64,000 bases of DNA. It comes from Alteriqipengyuania flavescens. Lineage in GTDB: Bacteria > Pseudomonadota > Alphaproteobacteria > Sphingomonadales > Sphingomonadaceae. Shown piece by piece: positions 1-9,158 of this stretch. The notes under the pieces are model-generated. The model worked only from the letters and a program-made list of their open reading frames with translations. It was not told where the DNA came from and did not search any database. Location: assembly GCF_030406725.1 (NCBI RefSeq), contig NZ_CP129107.1, forward strand, positions 1,240,001-1,304,000. The letters are read 5' to 3'. Every line of letters starts with the position of its first letter. Positions within the stretch are counted from its first letter, which is position 1. Both the position numbers and the translations under genes were made by a program.

Positions 1-1
1 G

Positions 2-289
2 GTCAACGCAGGCACGGTGCTCGTCGATTGCTGCACCTTGTGGCTCTCGAACGTGATGCTTGCCGAACTCGACATCGGAAGGGAAGCCGACGCGCTGGTG
101 GAGAGTATTGCGCGGGCTAATGCAAATGTCGTGCTGGTCAGTAACGAGGTCGGCTCGGGCATTGTCCCGGAAAATCGACTAGGCCGCGATTTCCGCGACG
201 AACAGGGACGGCTGAACCAGCGGCTGGCCGAGATTTCCGACACGGTCGAACTCGTGGTCGCTGGGCTCCCCCTTCGTCTCAAGGGTTGA
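2..289 (+). CDS. cobU: Adenosylcobinamide kinase / guanylyltransferase, C-terminal part
   Basis: Only the last 95 or so residues are present; the gene enters from the left edge and the reading frame is open from base 2. The protein phosphorylates adenosylcobinamide and transfers GMP to it, giving adenosylcobinamide-GDP for CobS. Family-typical motifs are the DCCTLWLSN strand and the VLVSNEVGSGIVP segment, followed by a GRxFRDxxGxLNQxLA helix. It is the only B12 gene on the + strand and it meets cobD tail to tail with an 11-base overlap. The cluster therefore probably continues to the left of the window. Confidence 0.9.
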   Translation, partial: VNAGTVLVDCCTLWLSNVMLAELDIGREADALVESIARANANVVLVSNEVGSGIVPENRLGRDFRDEQGRLNQRLAEISDTVELVVAGLPLRLKG

Positions 290-1280
290 GCGCTCGTGCA
301 AGCCGTGAAAACGCGATTTTGTCGGCGGGCAAGCCGATGCGGAGGTGATGCGCTTCCCCGACGAACCGGCGCACGGCGATGCCTTGCTCAGCAAGTCGCC
401 GCCAGAGCGCATTTGCGTCAGATCCACGGACGAACCGGAAAAGATCGGTTCCGCCACGGTCTTCCAACGCCGAGGTCGCGAAAAGGGCGTGCATCTCCTG
501 CATTCGCACGGCAAGGTGTCCGCGCGTAGCGGCCTGCCAGTCATGATCAGCATAGGCTGCCGCACCGATATCCAGCGCGGGGCCCGACACATCCCATCCG
601 CCGAGGCGATCTTCGATGCTGCTCAAGATCTCTTGCGTAGCAAGCACGGCACCCAACCGCACACCCGCAAGCCCGAAAAACTTGCCGAAGGATCGCAAGA
701 GGATGAGCCCCTTGCGTCCCGCAAACGGAGCCGCACTTAGCGAAGGATTGAGGTCGGCATACGCCTCGTCGACGATCAGCCAGCCACCACGATGGGCGAG
801 TGTAGCGCGCGCTGTCTCGATGGCTTCGATAGACCAACGATGCCCATCAGGGTTGTTGGGGTTCACGATTACTACGACATCAGCCTCCCCGGCCAATGCC
901 AAGGGATCGGAATGCGTGACCACCTTCGCCCCCGCCAGTCGCCAGCTTTCCGCATGATCGGCATAGCTTCGAGCGCGCACGGCGACTCTTTGAGCACGCA
1001 GGATCGACGGCAGCTGGCGGATGACGACTTCCGTCCCGGCGACCGCGCGGCAAAAAGACGGATCGCATCGGAACGACTCCGCCATGGTGGTTTCGCAGAA
1101 TGCGCGGGCCACCTCGGCCGGTAAGCGCTCCCATGCATCGGGTGCGATCGGGGGCAACGGATAAGGATACGGATTGATGCCGGTCGACAGGTCGATCCAT
1201 GGCAGTGGCGCCCCGGGAAACGCGCGTGCCATCGCGTCGATCCGTCCGCCATGGCCTGACACGAGGTCGAGATCGGTCAT
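279..1280 (-). CDS. cobD: Threonine-phosphate decarboxylase (PLP-dependent, CobD/CobC family)
   Basis: This PLP enzyme of the aspartate aminotransferase fold decarboxylates L-threonine O-3-phosphate to the aminopropanol phosphate that links the corrin ring to the lower nucleotide loop. It is called CobD in Salmonella nomenclature and CobC in Pseudomonas denitrificans. The N terminus has the family pattern HGGRIDAMA followed by IDLSTGINPYPYP. The Schiff-base lysine lies in LLRSFGKFFGLAG. I chose the ATG at 1280, which forms an ATGA overlap with the cbiB stop, giving 333 residues. The longer open frame upstream runs through cbiB and is not used. It is the last gene of the leftward B12 operon. 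Confidence 0.92.
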   Translation of the reverse strand: MTDLDLVSGHGGRIDAMARAFPGAPLPWIDLSTGINPYPYPLPPIAPDAWERLPAEVARAFCETTMAESFRCDPSFCRAVAGTEVVIRQLPSILRAQRVAVRARSYADHAESWRLAGAKVVTHSDPLALAGEADVVVIVNPNNPDGHRWSIEAIETARATLAHRGGWLIVDEAYADLNPSLSAAPFAGRKGLILLRSFGKFFGLAGVRLGAVLATQEILSSIEDRLGGWDVSGPALDIGAAAYADHDWQAATRGHLAVRMQEMHALFATSALEDRGGTDLFRFVRGSDANALWRRLAEQGIAVRRFVGEAHHLRIGLPADKIAFSRLARALNP

Positions 1281-2224
1281 GACACGTTGATCCAGCCCAG
1301 GAGCGCCAGGATGATCGCCATGGCGATGACTACCCACCGATAAAGATCCAAGGCGCGGCGGATATCGGCTCCTGATGGCTCTCTTGCTCCCGAATTGAGC
1401 CAAGGGTCGTTGCTCGTCGTTTCGCCATAAGTCCGCGGCCCCGACAGTCTGATGCCGAGCGCGCCCGCCATCGCGGACTCCGGCCACCCTGCATTGGGAG
1501 AACGGTGCCTGCCGGCGTCCCGAAACATGATTAGTATAGCCTGGCCCGAACCGGCACATAGCGCGAAAAGAATACCCGTCAGGCGTGCGGGGATCAGGTT
1601 GGCGAGATCGTCGAGCCGGGCGGCAATCTTACCGAAAGCTTCGTAGCGCGCATTGCGATGGCCGATCATCGAATCGAGCGTGTTGATTGCCTTGTAGGCA
1701 AACAGACCCGGCAGGCCGAAAAGCGCACCCCAGAACAAGGGTGCAGTGACGCCATCCGAAGTGTTCTCTGCCAAGCTCTCGATGGCGGCACGGGCGATGG
1801 CGGGCTCATCCAGCTCAGCGGTCGCACGTCCAACGATGCGGCTGAGCGAATGCCGCGCAGCCTCGATCCCTGTAGTGTCGAACGCCTCGACGACCGCCGC
1901 AACGTGTTCGCGCAGTGAGCGCGCAGCGATCAGGCTGGAGGCGAGGAGGGCAATCAGGGCAAGGCCTAGCCATCCGGCTGGCAGAAGCAGCTGGATGGCC
2001 AGACCGATCAAGCCCGCAAGCGCCACTAGAAACAGAGTAACAAGACCGCCCGTCGCGATCCGCGCCGATCTGCTCCGTGATTGGCGATTGCCCAGACGCT
2101 CTGTCCGCTCGACCAGCCAGCCGAACCAGCGGACAGGATGCCCAATCCGCTTGTCCACCGCTTCGGGCCAGCCGACCACGGCTTCGATCGCGAGCCCTGC
2201 CATCATGATCCATGCCGCGGTCAC
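1277..2224 (-). CDS. cbiB: Adenosylcobinamide-phosphate synthase (CbiB family)
   Basis: This 315-residue polytopic membrane protein amidates cobyric acid with aminopropanol phosphate. It therefore joins the products of its neighbours cobQ and cobD. Recognisable features are GHPVRWFGWLVE near the N terminus and the conserved central block ENTSDGVTAPLFWG with AINTLDSMIGHRN shortly after. Several hydrophobic stretches suggest membrane spans. It overlaps cobQ and cobD by 4 bases on either side, so translation is probably coupled. It is called CobD in the P. denitrificans naming scheme. Confidence 0.93.
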   Translation of the reverse strand: MTAAWIMMAGLAIEAVVGWPEAVDKRIGHPVRWFGWLVERTERLGNRQSRSRSARIATGGLVTLFLVALAGLIGLAIQLLLPAGWLGLALIALLASSLIAARSLREHVAAVVEAFDTTGIEAARHSLSRIVGRATAELDEPAIARAAIESLAENTSDGVTAPLFWGALFGLPGLFAYKAINTLDSMIGHRNARYEAFGKIAARLDDLANLIPARLTGILFALCAGSGQAILIMFRDAGRHRSPNAGWPESAMAGALGIRLSGPRTYGETTSNDPWLNSGAREPSGADIRRALDLYRWVVIAMAIILALLGWINVS

Positions 2225-3681
2225 CGCGCAAGCGCCAGCAAAGCGTCAACGTCGAGGGCCTCCTCGAGCCCTTCGGCTAGTTCGTCCAGCGCTGTGTCAA
2301 CACCATCTTCGTAGTTGAGCGTGCTGCTCCGGCCGCTACGCAATTTCTCAAGCCAGCGCGAACGGAATGCGTCGCTTGCAAACACACCGTGAAGATAGGT
2401 TCCGATCAGACGTCCGCCCGCTGCGACCGCGCCATCAAGGACGCCGTCTTCCAAGCGAGAGAAGGGCTTCTCCAGCGCAGGCCCCTGCGAAAGACCGGTA
2501 TGAATCTCGTAACCTGTCACCGCGTCAGCATCGGCAATTGTAGTCCCGCTGATGGGGCGGACCACTTTCTTGCGGGTCATCACCGTCGTCATGTCGAACA
2601 GGCCCAGACCATCCGCAGTCCCTGCCAATCCATCCGCGGCGTCGGCATCCTCGATCCGATTGCCCAGCATCTGGAAGCCACCGCACAGGCCGACGATGTG
2701 CGCGCCTGTGCGCCAGGCGGCGATGATGTCGTAGTCCCACCCCTCGTTCCGCAGCATTGCCAAGTCGGCCAAGGTCGATTTGGTGCCTGCGAGGATGACT
2801 GCACCGGCCTCGCGCGGAATGGGCTGGCCGGTAGGAATGAAGCGGACCTCTACATCCGGCTCGGCACGAAGCGGATCGAGATCGTCGAAATTGCTGATCC
2901 GCGAAAGCATTGGCACGGCAATCAAAATGGCCCCGTCTTTCGGTTTCGCCTGTCCCAGCACCACAGCGTCTTCAGCGGGCAGCCGCGCAGCACAGGCCAG
3001 CCACGGCACGATGCCGAAATTACGCCAGCCGGTGCGGTCTTCGATGAAACGCACGCCATCTTCGAACAGGGCCTGGTCGCCTCGGAAGCGGTTGATGGCG
3101 AAGCCTGCGATCATCTCGGCATCCTCGGTGTCGATTACGGCTCGGGTGCCGACGAGCGATGCGATAATCCCGCCGCGATCGATGTCACCAACGAGCACTA
3201 CGGGAACATCGGTCGCGCGCGCAAAGCCCATATTGGCGATGTCGCCCTTGCGCAGGTTTACCTCCGCCGGGCTGCCCGCGCCCTCGACGATAACGAGTTC
3301 GTGCGCCGATCTCAGCCGATCGAATGCCTCGATCACGATGGGAAGCAGACTTCCCCGATTTGCCATATACGCTGCTGCTTCTTCACTGCGCAGCGCCTTG
3401 CCGTTCAGGACGACCTGCGCGCGCCGGTCGCCTTCGGGCTTGAGGAGCAAGGGGTTCATGTCGGTCGACGGCTGCAGCCCCGCAGCGCGAGCCTGGAGCG
3501 CCTGCGCTCGACCGATTTCGCCTCCACCCGGACAGGCGGCAGCATTGTTCGACATATTCTGCGGCTTGAAGGGTGCCGCGTCGATCCCGCGTCGCTGAGC
3601 GATCCGGCAAAGCCCCGCAACCAGCAGCGATTTGCCAACGTCCGAGCCGGTGCCCTGCAGCATGATCGCGCGACCGGTCAT
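2221..3681 (-). CDS. cobQ: Cobyric acid synthase (glutamine-hydrolysing)
   Basis: At 486 residues this has the usual length for CobQ, which amidates four side chains of adenosylcobyrinic acid a,c-diamide using ATP and glutamine. The N-terminal dethiobiotin-synthetase-like domain has the nucleotide loop GTGSDVGKS. The C-terminal class I glutamine amidotransferase domain has the nucleophile Cys in GLCGGFQMLG. The segment AGFAINRFRGD is also typical. Six bases separate it from the upstream ABC transporter ATPase, and it overlaps cbiB by 4 bases. Confidence 0.95.
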   Translation of the reverse strand: MTGRAIMLQGTGSDVGKSLLVAGLCRIAQRRGIDAAPFKPQNMSNNAAACPGGGEIGRAQALQARAAGLQPSTDMNPLLLKPEGDRRAQVVLNGKALRSEEAAAYMANRGSLLPIVIEAFDRLRSAHELVIVEGAGSPAEVNLRKGDIANMGFARATDVPVVLVGDIDRGGIIASLVGTRAVIDTEDAEMIAGFAINRFRGDQALFEDGVRFIEDRTGWRNFGIVPWLACAARLPAEDAVVLGQAKPKDGAILIAVPMLSRISNFDDLDPLRAEPDVEVRFIPTGQPIPREAGAVILAGTKSTLADLAMLRNEGWDYDIIAAWRTGAHIVGLCGGFQMLGNRIEDADAADGLAGTADGLGLFDMTTVMTRKKVVRPISGTTIADADAVTGYEIHTGLSQGPALEKPFSRLEDGVLDGAVAAGGRLIGTYLHGVFASDAFRSRWLEKLRSGRSSTLNYEDGVDTALDELAEGLEEALDVDALLALAR

Positions 3682-3687
3682 CCTGCG

Positions 3688-4461
3688 TTACACGGGACCC
3701 AAGATGTCGAGCCGGATCCGTGCGCCATTCCGGATAATCTCTGCCTCGATCCCGAACACTCGCCTCAGACGCTCATTGGTATAGGTCTCTTCTGGCGTCC
3801 CATCCGCTACAATCCGCCCCTCATCCAACCACAGCACGCGGGTGGCGTAACGCAGCGCGAGATCGAGATCATGGACGACCGTAAGCACTCCGTGACCGCC
3901 CTGCGCCATTGAGGCAAACAACCGCATGGTCTGGTGCTGGTAACGCGGATCGAGCGCGGCGACCGGCTCGTCGGCAATGACCAGCGGAGTCTCGGCAGCG
4001 AGCGCACGCGCGAGATGCACACGGGCCAATTCACCGCCCGATAGGGTATCGGCTGCCCGCTCTTCGAAACCGTCCAGCTGGCAGGCCCCGATCGCGTGAG
4101 AAACCGCCGCCTCATCGCCCGCTGACAGCCGCCCCAAAGCTGCGCCATAGGCGAACCGCCCGAGCGAAACGACGTCGCGAACCGGTTGCGGCCAGACCAG
4201 CGGTCGGGCCTGCGGCAGGTAGGCGATCTTGCGCGCCCGCTCGACCGGCGAAAGCCCAGCGACCGGCTCGCCATCGATCGACGCCGAACCGGCTTCTGCT
4301 TGGAGAAGGCCGAGCGCGAGGCGCAGCAGAGTCGTCTTGCCTGACCCGTTGGGGCCGATCAGCGCGGTGAGTTCCCCTGGTTCCAGCGAAAAGCCAGCAT
4401 CGACGACCAGCGGCTTGCCGTCCACCGCGTAGCTCAGACCGCTCGCTTGCAGAATGCTCAT
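3688..4461 (-). CDS. btuD: Cobalamin ABC transporter ATP-binding protein
   Basis: This 257-residue ABC ATPase is of the siderophore/B12 import type. Walker A is GPNGSGKTT, the signature is LSGGELARVHLARAL, and Walker B is LVIADEPVAALD followed by a switch histidine in VVHDLDLALR. The position between btuC and cobQ behind a cobalamin riboswitch makes vitamin B12 or a cobinamide the likely substrate. The sequence alone would also fit an iron-siderophore importer. The start ATG overlaps the btuC stop by 4 bases. Confidence 0.9.
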   Translation of the reverse strand: MSILQASGLSYAVDGKPLVVDAGFSLEPGELTALIGPNGSGKTTLLRLALGLLQAEAGSASIDGEPVAGLSPVERARKIAYLPQARPLVWPQPVRDVVSLGRFAYGAALGRLSAGDEAAVSHAIGACQLDGFEERAADTLSGGELARVHLARALAAETPLVIADEPVAALDPRYQHQTMRLFASMAQGGHGVLTVVHDLDLALRYATRVLWLDEGRIVADGTPEETYTNERLRRVFGIEAEIIRNGARIRLDILGPV

Positions 4462-5435
4462 GCCAGCCTCCGTCGCGCAGCGATCCAGATGAATACCGGT
4501 GCACCGAGCAGTGACGCGACCACGCCCAGCTTGAGCTCGCTATCGGTCGGCAGAACCCGCACGCCGATGTCCGCCAGCATAAGGATCAGAGCGCCGAGCA
4601 TAGCCGATGGCACCAGCAGCCGTGCCGGATCGTAGCGCAGGAAAGGCCGCACCAGATGCGGCGCGACGATCCCGACAAAGCCGATCGCACCAGCAAGCGC
4701 CACAGCGGCACCTGTCGCCAGGCCGGCGCCGATGATGACCGCCAGCCGTTGCCGCCTGAGGTCCAGTCCCATTCCTTCGGCCGCCTCGTCTCCCAAGGCG
4801 AGCGCGGACAGGCCTCGGCGCGATGCAAGAAGCACCACCACCCCGATCGCCATGAAGGGCAGCGCGAAGATCAGGTCGTCGAAGCTCCGATTGTCCACCG
4901 TGCCGAGCATCCAGTTGACCATGTCGGCAAGGCTGAACGGGTTGGGCGCGAGATTCATCAGCAGCGCCATGATCGCCGCCGAGAAACTCGAAAGGCCGAC
5001 GCCAATCAGGATCAGCGTGACCACGGAGCGGGTGCGGATCGCGGCCAGCGCCACCAGCAGGGTGGCGATCAGCGCCCCCGCGACCGCAGCCAATGGCAAG
5101 ACGAGTGGACCGGCAGTCGCGAGACCGAAATAAAGCACGAAAGTCGCGAAGAGCGCGGCGGTAGCCGAAACGCCGAGGATGCCAGGCTCTGCCAGCGGAT
5201 TGCGCAGCAGGCCCTGAAGAGCCGCCCCGCTTATCCCCAGCGCCGCGCCGACGAACGCGGCAGCGAGCGCACGAGGCAGGCGGATTTGCCAGACCACCAG
5301 CTCGTCACCCTGACTCGATTGAAATGCGAGAGCAGCCAGCACGCGGTCGAGCGGCAAGGGCACCGAACCCAGCGCGACCGAAAGAACCAACGCACCTGCC
5401 AGACCTGCCAGCAGGATGAACACCACCCGATTCAT
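4458..5435 (-). CDS. btuC: Cobalamin ABC transporter permease (FecCD family)
   Basis: This is a FecCD/BtuC-type permease of 325 residues with about ten hydrophobic spans. Family motifs are GAALGISGAALQGLLRNPLAEPGILGV near the N terminus and GFVGIVAPHLVRPFLRYDPARLLVPSA near the C terminus, each quoted here only as a landmark region. The start at 5435 gives MNRVVFILL and an ATGA overlap with btuF. A longer frame begins at 5507 but would extend through the end of btuF. It works with BtuD and the lipoprotein BtuF in the inner membrane. Confidence 0.9.
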   Translation of the reverse strand: MNRVVFILLAGLAGALVLSVALGSVPLPLDRVLAALAFQSSQGDELVVWQIRLPRALAAAFVGAALGISGAALQGLLRNPLAEPGILGVSATAALFATFVLYFGLATAGPLVLPLAAVAGALIATLLVALAAIRTRSVVTLILIGVGLSSFSAAIMALLMNLAPNPFSLADMVNWMLGTVDNRSFDDLIFALPFMAIGVVVLLASRRGLSALALGDEAAEGMGLDLRRQRLAVIIGAGLATGAAVALAGAIGFVGIVAPHLVRPFLRYDPARLLVPSAMLGALILMLADIGVRVLPTDSELKLGVVASLLGAPVFIWIAARRRLA

Positions 5436-6262
5436 CGCGTGTTCTCCCCCGATGTCGCCAGCGCTTCGACTGCGTCTAGCAGGAACCACCCACCGCAAGC
5501 CGTCCATGCTCCTTCTAACGGGACGACCGGCAGTTCGCGCAGCTGCGCCTGCGCCACCGGATGGCGCGCCGCGCTCCAGTTGTCGACGTGGTTGGTCGCG
5601 CTCTCGAAAAACGCCGCCGCGATCAGGTCGGGGCGCTCGTAGGCGAGGCGTTCGAGCGGAAGGGGATTCCAGCCGGGGCGATCCTGGAAATTCTCGAGGC
5701 CGGCCGCCACGAACAGTTCGTGCACCAGTGTCCCCTCGCCAGCGGTCACACCGGCGGGGGTCATGTAGAGAACTTCGCGACGAGGCCGGGGCCTTTCGGC
5801 GAGCGCCCAGAGGCGCCGATCCATCTCGGCGACGAGTTCCGCCGCCTCCTCGGGCTTGCCGAGTTCGGTCCCCACGCGCAGCACTTCGCCCCGCACTTCG
5901 TCAATCGATTGGGGGAAGCCGATCTGCACGACCGGCACGCCCGGCTCTTTCATGAAGTCCGCAATGTCGTGCCCGCCGCCATATGTCCGCACCACCAGAT
6001 CGGGCTGTAGCGCGAGGACATCCGCCGTGCGCGGACGCACCGTGGGGATACCGTCGGCCGCCGCGCGCATGTAGGAAAAGCGTTTCCCCGCATCGGGCGA
6101 CAGCGCGAGGATATCTTCGCGATCGGCGAATTTCAGCACATATTGGTCGGCGCAATAATCGAGGCTGACGATCCGTCGCGGCGCATCGGTGCCCCGCTCG
6201 GGCACCTGCGAACAGGCACAGAGCGAGAGGCACACCAGCGCCGAGAGGATCGCCCGCATCAT
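5432..6262 (-). CDS. btuF: Cobalamin-binding periplasmic lipoprotein
   Basis: This 276-residue substrate-binding protein has a short lipoprotein signal with the lipobox LCAC near residue 17, so it should be anchored facing the periplasm. The opening IVSLDYCADQYVL and a later VPVVQIGFPQSIDEVR region fit the helical-backbone (BtuF/FhuD-like) binding-protein fold. It should hand corrinoid from BtuB to BtuCD. Only 3 bases separate it from btuB upstream and it overlaps btuC by 4 bases. Confidence 0.87.
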   Translation of the reverse strand: MMRAILSALVCLSLCACSQVPERGTDAPRRIVSLDYCADQYVLKFADREDILALSPDAGKRFSYMRAAADGIPTVRPRTADVLALQPDLVVRTYGGGHDIADFMKEPGVPVVQIGFPQSIDEVRGEVLRVGTELGKPEEAAELVAEMDRRLWALAERPRPRREVLYMTPAGVTAGEGTLVHELFVAAGLENFQDRPGWNPLPLERLAYERPDLIAAAFFESATNHVDNWSAARHPVAQAQLRELPVVPLEGAWTACGGWFLLDAVEALATSGENTR

Positions 6263-6265
6263 CGA

Positions 6266-8149
6266 CTACATCCGGAAGCGCACGCCGCCGAATACCGCGC
6301 GACCGGGCTGGCCGTAACGATAAACGGTCTCGTATTCCTCATCGAACAGGTTCTCGACCCGTCCGAAGATCTCCAGCTGCTCGGTGACACCGTAGCTGGC
6401 CCGAAGGTCGGCCACCACATAGCCGTCCAGTTGCCGTGTGTTGCTTGCATTGTCGAAGCTGTCCCCGACAACGAGAACGGTGGCTCCGATGCCGATGCCG
6501 TTACTCATCCGGTAATCGACCACCAAGTCGGCCTTGTCTTCGGCACGCCGGGCAAGCTTGTTGCCGGTGGTCTCGTCGATCGCATCGATATTGGTGTAGT
6601 TCAGCGCGACATCGAAGCCGTCGACCGGACGGACCGCGAGTCCGAACTCCCAGCCTTTCGCCGATGCGAGTTCGGTGTTGTCGTAGAAGCCGAAAGGCGG
6701 TGTCGCGGTCGAGACGAATCCGATCAGATTGGTCGAATCCCTCTCGAAATAGGTGACACCGATCTGCGCACGCCGATCGAGGAAGCTGTGCGTTATGCCG
6801 ACATCCCAGCTTTCCGATTCCTCCGGCAGAAGGGCCGGATTCCCGTAGGTGCTATAGATCTGATAGAGCGATGGGGCCTTGAAGCCTTCGCCATAGCTGG
6901 CCCGCACCACGGTATCGCCGCTATTGGGAGTGTAGGCGCCGCTGGCCGCGAAAGTCGTTGCATCGCCGAAGGTCTCGTGATCGTCGTAGCGCACGCCCCC
7001 GGTCAACGAGAGACCTGTCACGGGGCTCAGGTTGACCTGTCCGTAGACGCTGTTGATCCAGACGTCGGCTTCATCGGTGCCGCTGCGAAAATCGGATTTC
7101 TCGCGCTCGGCCCCGAAGACCAGTTCGACAAACTCGGCGGCGTCGAACACGCCCTGATACTCGTAGCGACGATTCTCGCCATTGGCGTCGAACGTCTCGG
7201 TATCGGTATCGAAGTTGAAGTTGCGGCGATCGATATTGGTGTAGGCGAAGCCCAGCCGATTGCGGAAACGACCGTCGAGGAAGTCGGCATTCAGCCCCGC
7301 ATAACCAACGAAATCGTTGCGATAGGAAACTTCATCGACATCCGCGAAGACGTAGTCGGGAGCCGGGAAGCCATCGATGCCCACTTCGCCGTCGGCGTAG
7401 AAGCCGCGCAGATCGATGGAGAGGTTTTCGCTCAGGGCTATGTCGATCTTGCCATTGACGCCAAGGCTTTCGAAACCGTCCCTCTCGGCCCCGCCCCGCG
7501 CTTCGCTGAAGGCAGAGATGCCGTCGGTATGCAGATAGCTTGCCCCGATGCTGGCCGCGACCGGGCCGAACCGACCCGAAACATTGCCGGTCAGTTCCGC
7601 CGTATCGCGCGCGCCATATTCGGCACGGGCAAACATGCCGAGTTCCTCGGTCGGTTCGCGCGTGATTAGGTTCACGACACCGCCGATCGCCTGGCTGCCG
7701 TAGAGCACGCTCTGCGAACCGCGCACCACTTCCACCCGGGCGATATTGCCCAGCAGCAGCGGTCCGAAATTGAACCCGCCGCCGGGCGACGCCGGATCGT
7801 TCAGCTTCACGCCGTCGATCAGCACAACGGTCTGGTCGCTTTCGGCCCCGCGGATGGAGACGCCAGCATTAGTGCCGATGCCGCCATTACGGTTGAAGGT
7901 GACGCCGGGGACGGTGCGCAGCACATCGAGCACATCGCTCGGCTGACGGTTCACTATTTCCTCTTCCTCGACGACGGTGACCGATTCACCTACCTGGCTG
8001 ATCGCCCGTTCGGTGCGATTGGCGGTGACGACGATCGTTTCGGAGCCCAGTTCCTCGTCTTCGGGGCGATCGACCGACTGGGCGAATGCTCCGGTCGAAC
8101 ACAGCGCCACGGCCGATGCCGCGACGGGCAGATAGAGTGCGGTTTTCAT
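6266..8149 (-). CDS. btuB: TonB-dependent vitamin B12 outer-membrane receptor
   Basis: This is a TonB-dependent receptor of 627 residues. It has a Sec signal peptide (MKTALYLPVAASAVALC, with an AFAQ cleavage region), a plug with IRGAESDQTVVLIDGVKLND, and a long beta-barrel ending in the aromatic VRFRM C terminus. A possible TonB box is ETIVVTA just after the signal. The start at 8149 was chosen because the signal peptide begins there; the frame is open further upstream but enters the riboswitch leader. It is the first gene behind the cobalamin riboswitch, so expression should fall when B12 is plentiful. Confidence 0.92.
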   Translation of the reverse strand: MKTALYLPVAASAVALCSTGAFAQSVDRPEDEELGSETIVVTANRTERAISQVGESVTVVEEEEIVNRQPSDVLDVLRTVPGVTFNRNGGIGTNAGVSIRGAESDQTVVLIDGVKLNDPASPGGGFNFGPLLLGNIARVEVVRGSQSVLYGSQAIGGVVNLITREPTEELGMFARAEYGARDTAELTGNVSGRFGPVAASIGASYLHTDGISAFSEARGGAERDGFESLGVNGKIDIALSENLSIDLRGFYADGEVGIDGFPAPDYVFADVDEVSYRNDFVGYAGLNADFLDGRFRNRLGFAYTNIDRRNFNFDTDTETFDANGENRRYEYQGVFDAAEFVELVFGAEREKSDFRSGTDEADVWINSVYGQVNLSPVTGLSLTGGVRYDDHETFGDATTFAASGAYTPNSGDTVVRASYGEGFKAPSLYQIYSTYGNPALLPEESESWDVGITHSFLDRRAQIGVTYFERDSTNLIGFVSTATPPFGFYDNTELASAKGWEFGLAVRPVDGFDVALNYTNIDAIDETTGNKLARRAEDKADLVVDYRMSNGIGIGATVLVVGDSFDNASNTRQLDGYVVADLRASYGVTEQLEIFGRVENLFDEEYETVYRYGQPGRAVFGGVRFRM

Positions 8150-8321
8150 TGCAAAATCCAAAGCCAGTCCACGCGGAGGCTCCGGTGCCCGCATGGTCAA
8201 CTCGACAGATGGCCCGCTGCCGCTCGCCGAGAGCCGCAGCGCCGGTAACCGGCCTGGCTGTCGTTACTTCGGAAAAGAACTTTCCTGTCCCACTGGGCTG
8301 GACCCGGCCCCGGACGAACGA

Positions 8322-8490
8322 CGCGACGGCAGGTCTCCTGGCTTGCCGATCAACGCCTTCGAACCGTCTTCCCGGCGCCACCCAGTGCAGGGCTTGGCCA
8401 GTGACGTGTTGGTTCGGGGCTCCTGGCTCACAGTTGCGGGCACAGCGCCGGTATCGCACCGGCTTCCCTCTTAGCTCCAGGCGATTTCGC
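8322..8490 (-). ncRNA. Cobalamin (adenosylcobalamin) riboswitch
   Basis: Read on the minus strand, the leader of btuB contains the hallmarks of this class in the right order. First comes an AAGCCGGTGCGATACCGG arm. The core GCCCGCAACTGTGAGCCAGG follows. A CACTGGGTGGCGCCGGGAAG segment comes next (B12-box region), and the 3' CCAGGAGACCTGCCG element closes the structure. The 3' element ends about 175 bases before the btuB ATG. It lies between cobO and btuB, so it should govern btuB-btuF-btuC-btuD-cobQ-cbiB-cobD but not cobT-cobO. The ends are approximate, as I could not fold the RNA. Confidence 0.93.
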
Positions 8491-8552
8491 ACCTGCAGCA
8501 CCGTCTGTCCGCGCCAATGCTCGCCTCGTCCGTTGCTGTCAATCCTTGCCTG

Positions 8553-9158
8553 CTAGAAGTCGATGCCCTGCTGCGCGCGGATACCGGCGTGGTAGGCGTG
8601 CTTGATTTCGGCCATCTCGGTGACGGTGTCGGCATAATCGATCAGTTCGGGCTTAGCGTCCCGCCCGGTAAGGATGATCCGGGTATCACCCCTGCGTTCC
8701 AGCGCCTCGATCACTGCCGCGGGCGTCAGGTATTCGTAGCGCAACGCGATATTGATTTCGTCGAGCACGACCAAGGCGTAGTCGCCGCTCGCGATCAACT
8801 CACCGGCCTTGGCCAATGCCGTTTCCGCGGCTTCGATATCGCGATCCCTGTCCTGCGTATCCCATGTGAAACCGTCGCCCATGACGTGCCAGTCCACCAA
8901 ATCCGGGAAGCGCGAGAAAAACTTCTTCTCGCCCGTCTTCCACTTGCCCTTGATGAATTGCACCACGGCAACCTTCTGTCCCCAGCCCAGCGCGCGGGCG
9001 ATGACCCCGAAGGCCGAGCTCGACTTGCCCTTCCCATCGCCGGTGTGGACCAGCACGAGGCCGCGTTCTGGATCCTTGAGCTCCCGGCGCCGCTTCGCTT
9101 GCGCGGCCTGCAGCTCCTTCATCTTCTCCTTGTGTGTATCGCTGTCGGTCTCGCTCAT
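8553..9158 (-). CDS. cobO: Corrinoid (cob(I)yrinic acid a,c-diamide) adenosyltransferase
   Basis: This 201-residue CobA/CobO-family enzyme attaches the adenosyl group from ATP to cobalt(I) of the corrin ring. The P-loop variant is HTGDGKGKSSSAFG. The LVVLDEINIALRY and GRDAKPELIDYADTVTEM segments are family-typical. A charged N-terminal extension rich in Lys, Glu and Gln precedes the P-loop. Its start overlaps the stop of the ribazole phosphatase gene by 4 bases. It is the last gene before the riboswitch leader. Confidence 0.95.
   Translation of the reverse strand: MSETDSDTHKEKMKELQAAQAKRRRELKDPERGLVLVHTGDGKGKSSSAFGVIARALGWGQKVAVVQFIKGKWKTGEKKFFSRFPDLVDWHVMGDGFTWDTQDRDRDIEAAETALAKAGELIASGDYALVVLDEINIALRYEYLTPAAVIEALERRGDTRIILTGRDAKPELIDYADTVTEMAEIKHAYHAGIRAQQGIDF

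Noticed and set aside
2389-3912. 507-codon open frame on the + strand
   Set aside because: It lies antisense to cobQ and btuD, which have full family motifs; a GC-rich shadow frame.
6143-7669. 508-codon open frame on the + strand
   Set aside because: Antisense to btuB, whose signal peptide, plug and barrel are clear.
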